This document shows, piece by piece, positions 39,839 to 44,287 of a stretch of 44,287 nucleotides of DNA. Source of the stretch: an uncultured Acetatifactor sp. (GTDB lineage Bacteria; Bacillota; Clostridia; Lachnospirales; Lachnospiraceae); contig CATKXX010000026.1 in NCBI GenBank assembly GCA_949840935.1, forward strand, positions 1 to 44,287, written 5' to 3'. A program made the translations under genes and the position numbers. Within the stretch, counting starts at the first letter, position 1, and every line of letters starts with the position of its first letter. The notes below the pieces were generated by a model. It ran no database searches, had not been told where the DNA came from, and saw nothing but the letters and a program-made list of their open reading frames with translations.

Positions 39839-41497
39839 ATGATGCAGTTTACAGGGAAAGTCGTATATAAGGGAATCGCCCTGGGGCCTGTGAGGGTGTG
39901 GAAGAAACATGACCAGCCCGTAAGGCCCGGGAGGATCACGGATGCAGAGGCGGAGATCAGGGAAGTGCAGAGGGCAGGGATGCAGGCCAAGCGGCAGTTA
40001 CTAGAGCTGTATGACAGGGCTGTAAAGGAGGTGGGTGAAGCTGATGCTGCAATCTTTGAGGCGCACCGGGTAATGCTGGAGGACGAGGATTACCTGGAGC
40101 TCATTTACAGCAAAATCCGGACGGAGCTGGTGAACGGGGCGTATGCAGTGGCTGTGACAGGGGAACATTTCTCGGAGATGTTTGCAGGCATGGAGGATGA
40201 GTATATGAGGGCCCGGGCGGCGGATGTGATAGATGTTTCTAACCGCCTGATCCGCATTTTGGAGGGGACGGAGGAGGCCCCCGGGGACATGGAGCCTTCC
40301 ATCATTGTGGCGGATGATTTAAGCCCCAGTGAGACGATGCAGATGGATAAGGAGAAGATCCTGGGGTTTGTGACGGTGCGCGGCTCCGCCAATTCCCACA
40401 CGGCTATTCTGGCCCGAATGATGAACATACCGGCATTGGTCGGAGTGAGCCTGGAGCCGAATCAGATTCGGACGGGGACGCGGGCGGTATTGGACGGTTT
40501 TGAGGGGAGGGTGATCTTTGACCCGGAGGAGAGTCAGTGCGTCCGGGCCCGGGAGCGGATGGAAGAGGAGTGGAAGAAGCGGCGTCTACTGGAGGCGCTT
40601 AAAGGAAAGGAGAACCGGACACGGGATGGCAGAATCATTCAGCTGTATGCCAATGCCGGCAGTGTGGACGACATACGATGTGCGCTGGAAAACGACGCAG
40701 GCGGGATAGGGCTGTTCCGCAGCGAATTCCTGTATCTGGGCCGGGACAGCTTTCCCACAGAGGAGGAACAGTTCCGGGCGTATCGGCAGGCGGCCCGGAT
40801 GATGGCGGGTAAGAAGGTGATCATCCGCACCCTGGATATCGGCGCCGACAAGCAGGCCGATTATTTTCGGCTGGAAAAAGAGGAAAACCCTGCCATGGGT
40901 TACCGTGCCATCCGCATCTGCCTGACGCAGTCGGAGATTTTCAAAACCCAGTTGCGGGCGCTGCTGCGGGCAGCTGCGTTTGGAAATATTTCCGTCATGT
41001 ATCCCATGATCATTTCACAGGAGGAGGTGCGGCGGATCGGAGAGATCGTGAAGGAAGTCGAGGCGGAGCTGGAAGACGATGGGATTCCTTACAGACATCC
41101 GGAGCAGGGCATCATGATCGAGACCCCGGCGGCGGTTATGATCAGCGATGAGCTGGCAGAGCTGGTGGACTTTTTCAGTATAGGCACCAACGACCTCACC
41201 CAGTATACACTGGCCATCGACAGACAGAACGGGAAGCTGGATGATTTCTACAATCCCCGTCACAGAGCTGTTCTGAAAATGATTGAAATGGTGGTGGAGA
41301 ATGCCCATAGGCATGGAAAGTGGGTGGGTATCTGCGGCGAATTGGGAGCAGATCCTGACCTTGCGGAAACCTTTGTTAACATGGGAATCGACGAGCTCTC
41401 TGTTGCGCCTTCCATGATATTGAAGATCAGGAAGGCGGTGAGGGAAATAGGGGATTTGCAGATAAACTGTAAAATGGCAGAAAACAGTGATCAATAA
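39839..41497 (+). CDS. ptsI: Phosphoenolpyruvate-protein phosphotransferase (enzyme I of the PTS)
   Basis: A 552-residue enzyme I that takes phosphate from phosphoenolpyruvate to a histidine and passes it to HPr. The phosphorylated His187 lies in VRGSANSHTAILAR; the PEP-binding barrel has GIGLFRSEFLYLGRDSFPTEEEQF, RTLDIGADKQ, IGTNDLTQYTLAIDR and the catalytic Cys in GICGELGAD. The active-site loop RGSANSHTAI differs from the common GGRTSHTAI. AGGAG lies 10 bases before ATG 39839. No HPr gene is adjacent, and the HAD phosphatase precedes it, so this may be either the sole enzyme I or a paralogue. Confidence 0.92.
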   Translation: MMQFTGKVVYKGIALGPVRVWKKHDQPVRPGRITDAEAEIREVQRAGMQAKRQLLELYDRAVKEVGEADAAIFEAHRVMLEDEDYLELIYSKIRTELVNGAYAVAVTGEHFSEMFAGMEDEYMRARAADVIDVSNRLIRILEGTEEAPGDMEPSIIVADDLSPSETMQMDKEKILGFVTVRGSANSHTAILARMMNIPALVGVSLEPNQIRTGTRAVLDGFEGRVIFDPEESQCVRARERMEEEWKKRRLLEALKGKENRTRDGRIIQLYANAGSVDDIRCALENDAGGIGLFRSEFLYLGRDSFPTEEEQFRAYRQAARMMAGKKVIIRTLDIGADKQADYFRLEKEENPAMGYRAIRICLTQSEIFKTQLRALLRAAAFGNISVMYPMIISQEEVRRIGEIVKEVEAELEDDGIPYRHPEQGIMIETPAAVMISDELAELVDFFSIGTNDLTQYTLAIDRQNGKLDDFYNPRHRAVLKMIEMVVENAHRHGKWVGICGELGADPDLAETFVNMGIDELSVAPSMILKIRKAVREIGDLQINCKMAENSDQ

Positions 41498-41509
41498 ATA
41501 TCGTCAGCT

Positions 41510-41618
41510 GCTTGTGGAACAGCACAATTGTGACCGCATCAAACGGTGGCGTATCCTGGTATCAGGGCAGTCCGGGAAAATACTAAAGATACGTGTTTTT
41601 GTGAGCTGTTCCACAAGC
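41510..41618. repeat. 109-bp palindromic element after ptsI
   Basis: GCTTGTGGAACAGC (41510-41523) and GCTGTTCCACAAGC (41605-41618) are exact 14-base inverted copies. The 81-base interior can form further small stems (CCTG-gtat-CAGG; CGTATC with GATACG). No T tract follows. It could be a small palindromic insertion or a structured mRNA end for ptsI. Confidence 0.55.
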
Positions 41619-41676
41619 TGAGAAAAGGCTATGTGGGTTTGTCAAGTTAAATGTGTAAGTTTTATAAATTTCCCTT

Positions 41677-41706
41677 ACCGGCAGTTGTTATAGCTGCCGG
41701 TTTTAT
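41677..41706. terminator. Intrinsic terminator downstream of ptsI
   Basis: ACCGGCAG (41677-41684) pairs with CTGCCGGT (41694-41701) and is followed by TTTATT. It is 180 bases after ptsI. Confidence 0.6.
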
Positions 41707-41749
41707 TGGATGTGAAATTAATATTGCTCATATTTTTGTATGCGTGCCT

Positions 41750-41780
41750 GTAGGGGGTGCGGACAAAAAGTTGGACTTCC
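41750..41780. mobile_element. Possible solitary IS150-type element end
   Basis: TGTAGGGGGTGCGGACAAAA and the following AGTTGGACTTCC resemble the ends of IS3-family elements of the IS150 group, which start TGTA and carry CAAAAAGTTGGAC. No transposase or second end is seen nearby, so it would be a remnant. The rest of 41704-41800 shows nothing else. Confidence 0.25.
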
Positions 41781-41800
41781 CTCCCGGCTATGTATTTATC

Positions 41801-42904
41801 CTATACATTTGTGCACAGCATGTTTTCTACTTGTGTATATTCCTTTTCAGTATAGCCAAAGGATATGATCTGTTCTTTTGTGGCACCAGCCTGAATCATT
41901 CTTTCAATGGCATTAAGACGCTCTATTTCCATGCCCTTTTCCATGCCTTTTTCTATGCCTTTTTTCATGCCTTTTTCCATGCCTTTTTCCATGCCTTTTT
42001 CCATGCCTTTTTCCATGCCCTTCTCCATGCCTTTTTCCATGCCCTTTTCCATGCCTTTTTCCATGCCCTTTTCCATGCCCTTTTCCATGCCGCTCTCCAT
42101 GGCTCTCTCCCAAATAGCTTCCGACCAATTACACATAGTCTGCATTCTCCCTTCTATTTCAGTTGTCATTATCATTCCAAATTCTTCTGTAAGTATACGT
42201 TTCTTTTCTTCCACACTTATCTCGGAAAGCAGTTTCTCCAGCATGGAAATCAGAGTGTTTTGGGAATCTTTTATGTTTTTCCCGCTTCTTATGTTGATAA
42301 TGATGCCCCGCATCAGATCCATGCCGTAAGGATTGCCCTTATTTCCAAAAACGGTATTTCTGTTAAGATTGATCTCCTCAATGGAATCGCCGCCCTCACT
42401 ATTGCTTAAACATAACCATATGCTGCGGACTTTCTTTAAATTATCATAGTCACTGTGGAAAAATTCGGTCTGCTTCTGTGCGGAAATCATCCGGGCAAGA
42501 TAAAATATAATCCTGTTTTCCAGATGGTATCCTAATTTGGCAGAATCTGACGAACGCTGTGCCTCTAAATTGATCAGAAATTTCATTTCCATTTCCTTAT
42601 GATATGCAGTAAAACGGATATCAAAGAAGATTTTTCCCTCTCCCGGAATATTATCTTCCGCGTTGGCTGTGTTTACACGCCCCAGGTTTGAAAGCCCTGC
42701 ATCCAGCGGCCTCGTTCCAATTTCAATATCTTCGCCGATACTGGCCATAATATCCGCAATCGCCATATCCTTGAATTCCGAAACGGCATATTTTAAAATC
42801 CGTGCCAGTATCTGCTTGTCTGCGAGCAGGAATTTAATGTTTGTGTCATAGGAGCTTGAAGCATTTGCCGCCTCAACGGCCTGCGCTAAATTCGTATCTG
42901 CCAT
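41801..42904 (-). CDS. Rpn-type PD-(D/E)XK nuclease/putative transposase with Met-Glu-Lys-Gly repeats
   Basis: A 367-residue protein. Residues about 20-240 form the Rpn/PD-(D/E)XK nuclease fold: YDTNIKFLLADKQILARIL, FFDIRFTAYH (catalytic Asp) and FLINLEAQRSS (Glu-x-Gln), typical of recombination-promoting nucleases. Residues about 277-330 are 14 consecutive tetrapeptides, mostly GMEK, followed by a helical C-terminal domain (MIQAGATKEQIISFGYTEKEY), common at the end of this family. AGAAGGGAA lies before the start at 42904. Such genes occur in large families in gut Firmicutes; the biological role is unsettled. Confidence 0.88.
   Translation of the reverse strand: MADTNLAQAVEAANASSSYDTNIKFLLADKQILARILKYAVSEFKDMAIADIMASIGEDIEIGTRPLDAGLSNLGRVNTANAEDNIPGEGKIFFDIRFTAYHKEMEMKFLINLEAQRSSDSAKLGYHLENRIIFYLARMISAQKQTEFFHSDYDNLKKVRSIWLCLSNSEGGDSIEEINLNRNTVFGNKGNPYGMDLMRGIIINIRSGKNIKDSQNTLISMLEKLLSEISVEEKKRILTEEFGMIMTTEIEGRMQTMCNWSEAIWERAMESGMEKGMEKGMEKGMEKGMEKGMEKGMEKGMEKGMEKGMEKGMKKGIEKGMEKGMEIERLNAIERMIQAGATKEQIISFGYTEKEYTQVENMLCTNV
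41930..42088 (-). repeat. 12-bp tandem repeat encoding Met-Glu-Lys-Gly
   Basis: Fourteen methionine codons at exact 12-base steps (minus strand ATGGAAAAAGGC with silent AAA/AAG and GGC/GGG changes; one unit has Lys for Glu, one Ile for Met). Copy change keeps the frame, so the helix length can vary among strains. Confidence 0.95.
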
Positions 42905-43078
42905 GTTATATTCCCTTCTTTGCATATGTTAACGATATCAGGCGCACTTTTAAACCACCGAAATCCCTGTTACGCTGTTTTTATTATACTTGATTTACGT
43001 AGTAATAGCAATCATTCCGACTATAAATTGTCCAGCAGCTATTTGCTCTGCTACGGTACACTCTGTGACCTGCACCGA

Positions 43079-43097
43079 GCCTTCTTACGAAGGCTTT
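43079..43097. terminator. Small hairpin between the Rpn and coiled-coil genes
   Basis: AGCCTTC-ttac-GAAGGCT, a perfect 7-bp stem. A T run is short (TT) on the plus strand and absent on the minus strand, so it may be only a weak terminator of the minus-strand gene ending at 43140. Confidence 0.4.
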
Positions 43098-43139
43098 CCC
43101 TGACGATAAGATTGTTTTACTAATTTTTTCAACAGAACC

Positions 43140-43631
43140 TTATACGGAAACGGAAATATTCACATCCTGCGCATTCACGATGCCGTCCGCTTCTCCCGTC
43201 CGGGTATATATGACAGGCTCTGTTCTGGCGGAAGATATCTTTTCCTGAGTGGAAGCCTCGCCCTGGGCAGCATCCTCTTTCAGCAATGCCCGGCCGCCTT
43301 CACTGATTTCTACCCGGTCGGAATTCTGGTTTTTGTCCTTTTCCATCCGCTTTTCCAGCTCGGCCTGCTCCTCCCTGCGTTTTTGGACAGCCTTTTCACA
43401 CTCTGCCTGCAGCTTTTCCCTGGCTGCTTCAGCGTCCTCTTTCATTCCTTCCCTGGCTTCGGCCTTGTATTCGTCCGCCTTGTCGGAAAAATCGCCAACA
43501 TATCCCATTGACCGTTCCATTGCGGCTGTGTCATTCTGCCGTCTTGCTTCCTTGTAAACCCGAAGGGGGGTATTGGCCAGCTTCATATTTGTCCCGGCAC
43601 CTGCAATACCTTCCATTGTTTTAGTGTTCAT
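43140..43631 (-). CDS. Coiled-coil protein of unknown function
   Basis: A 163-residue soluble protein with no signal or membrane span. Residues about 40-105 are a long charged helix (AREGMKEDAEAAREKLQAEC and following KRREEQAELEKRMEKDK), then a motif DRVEISEGGRALL and a flexible tail that ends VNAQDVNISVSV. The VEIS element resembles motifs in clostridial flagellar and secreted proteins, but that is weak. Start 43631 follows GGAGGATTG. A repeat element and a hairpin lie in its upstream region. I do not recognise a family and give no function. Confidence 0.7.
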   Translation of the reverse strand: MNTKTMEGIAGAGTNMKLANTPLRVYKEARRQNDTAAMERSMGYVGDFSDKADEYKAEAREGMKEDAEAAREKLQAECEKAVQKRREEQAELEKRMEKDKNQNSDRVEISEGGRALLKEDAAQGEASTQEKISSARTEPVIYTRTGEADGIVNAQDVNISVSV

Positions 43632-43701
43632 GTCAATCCTCCGTTCTGGAGCGTTCTGTGCGGGCACACGGGCCGTATACCGGCTCTGGACCTGGGGTTC
43701 A

Positions 43702-43726
43702 GGTTTGTGACGCTCCGGCACAAACC
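43702..43726. other. Perfect hairpin upstream of the coiled-coil gene
   Basis: GGTTTGTG (43702-43709) pairs with CACAAACC (43719-43726) around a 9-base loop, in the likely leader of the minus-strand gene at 43631. Confidence 0.45.
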
Positions 43727-43753
43727 ATTCTTGTAAAATATCCCATGGAGCGT

Positions 43754-43868
43754 GTTTGAAAATTGTTTTCCATCAGTTGTGCGTCGCAGTTTGTGGGAGA
43801 TTTGGCCCGAATGAGGGTCAAATATATCGCAAAACAGGGCGTGCAGATGGTGGAATGAATTTTCAAAC
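43754..43868 (-). repeat. Dispersed repeat element, copy 2 (short form)
   Basis: Read on the minus strand the element opens GTTTGAAAATT and closes AATTTTCAAAC, an exact 11-base inverted pair. It aligns with copy 1 (25921-26085, plus strand) at both ends, lacking about 50 central bases. As with copy 1 it sits upstream of a gene, here the coiled-coil gene, in the same relative orientation. Confidence 0.75.
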
Positions 43869-43969
43869 AAGCTCTGGGAACAGTTCCCTGAATGGAAATC
43901 CTTATTTCTGTTATCGGCGGTACAAATGCGCAGTATTAGCCATTTGTCACTAAAAGCTGTTTTGATGAC

Positions 43970-44137
43970 GTGAACGGTTTATGCCTGCCGCCGGAGGCCA
44001 TTCAGATCAGTATTATATCGGATATGTTTTCCCGGAGAAGCCGTGTGGTCTATTCACGCTGCCCGGACGTACAACAGGATATGGTGAAAGAGGATAAAAA
44101 TATGCTGAAAAATAAATTTGTCCCTGCACAAATATAA
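43970..44137 (+). other. Open protein-like tract without a start signal
   Basis: One plus-strand frame, open from 43940 and with GTG at 43970, reads protein-like (LPPEAIQISIISDMFSRRSR, later VQQDMVKEDKNMLKNKF) to TAA 44137. No ribosome site precedes it. It may be a gene fragment. The remaining non-coding DNA from 43869 to 44190 shows no other feature. Confidence 0.2.
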
Positions 44138-44189
44138 TTGTAATTCCCATTTTTATGTGATAAAATCCCGAGTTTGACACTTGTGAAAA

Positions 44190-44235
44190 GAAAAAACGGC
44201 TACAACCCCAGTGATTTTGCGGGCTGTGGCCGTTT
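44190..44235 (-). terminator. Terminator of a minus-strand gene entering from the right edge
   Basis: On the minus strand AAACGGCCACA pairs with TGTAGCCGTTT (one wobble) and is followed by TTTT. It lies 22 bases after a stop codon at 44257. Confidence 0.7.
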
Positions 44236-44256
44236 CTCCCTTGGAAACGATTTGTA

Positions 44257-44287
44257 CTATTTTTTTACTTCTTCCGTTTTGGTGCTT
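44257..44287 (-). CDS. Last codons of a gene cut by the window edge
   Basis: One minus-strand frame ends STKTEEVKK and a TAG at 44257, followed at once by a strong terminator. A lysine-rich end plus a terminator fits a gene terminus, but only ten codons are visible and the frame choice is a guess. Confidence 0.35.
   Translation of the reverse strand, partial: STKTEEVKK

Noticed and set aside
41930..42088. CRISPR-like array
   Set aside because: The unit is 12 bases with no variable spacers and lies within a coding frame.
41651..42409. Long plus-strand open frames opposite the Rpn gene, with repeated Phe-His-Ala or Met-Pro-Phe-Ser units
   Set aside because: They are mirror products of the 12-base repeat on the minus strand. 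The minus frame has a full nuclease domain, a ribosome site and sensible codon use.
1..44287. tRNA or rRNA genes
   Set aside because: I found no cloverleaf with the conserved T-arm or ribosomal RNA segment on either strand, though a covariance search was not possible.

Overview
The window looks like a chromosomal segment of a butyrate-forming gut Clostridium relative, most likely family Lachnospiraceae. The evidence is a thl-crt-hbd-bcd-etfB-etfA operon, a bile salt hydrolase, EutS/EutP microcompartment genes, lipoprotein and MalFG-type sugar importer genes without their own ATPase, and strong AGGAGG ribosome sites throughout. The genus cannot be fixed from this sequence alone.

Region 1 (1-3163) is the right-hand end of a prophage or phage remnant. 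It holds a hairpin, a lysis cassette (XhlA-like protein, small membrane protein, holin-like protein, two-domain endolysin with a strong internal start) and a compact AbrB-like regulator plus a small protein. The promoters of these last two genes both carry the same palindrome, TTGGTAACCAA, between the -35 and -10 boxes. It abuts an M23 peptidase gene that has lost its 5' part, which marks the probable phage/host junction.

Region 2 (3783-13050) is carbohydrate uptake and regulation. It has a divergent AraC regulator/MFS transporter pair, an SRAP (YedK/HMCES-like) DNA-protein crosslink protein ending in a clamp-binding-like motif, and a LacI regulator plus PHP phosphoesterase divergent from a lipoprotein-MalF-MalG importer. 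LacI-type palindromes lie on both sides of that divergent region, and an intrinsic terminator separates the binding-protein gene from the permeases.

Region 3 (13217-18640, all minus strand) holds a MotA/ExbB-like and OmpA/MotB-like motor pair, an isolated eutS-eutS-eutP microcompartment trio with its own promoter and terminator, and rarA.

Region 4 (18805-25795) is the butyryl-CoA operon, closed by an 18-bp terminator. Two long internal gaps (thl-crt and hbd-bcd) hold strong RNA hairpins, a possible small ORF and a duplicated initiation-region module.

Region 5 (25796-37316) holds a Cache chemoreceptor whose leader carries a repeat element, a PPi-type phosphofructokinase, YbaK, MtnA with duplicated 3' sequence, a GH43-like protein, a YkgJ-type Cys-cluster protein, a D,D-carboxypeptidase with a 60-bp minisatellite, and a bile salt hydrolase/SCP2-like/lipase-like cluster.

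Region 6 (37356-44287) holds a MATE transporter, a Cof-type HAD phosphatase, an enzyme I of the PTS, an Rpn/PD-(D/E)XK nuclease with a long Met-Glu-Lys-Gly repeat, a coiled-coil protein of unknown role, a second copy of the repeat element found before the chemoreceptor, and the last codons of a gene running off the right edge.

The strongest candidates for something undescribed are the AbrB-like/operator module, the dispersed repeat family with GTTTGAAAA ends, the isolated EutS-EutS-EutP trio beside a motor pair, and the bile salt hydrolase-SCP2-hydrolase cluster.
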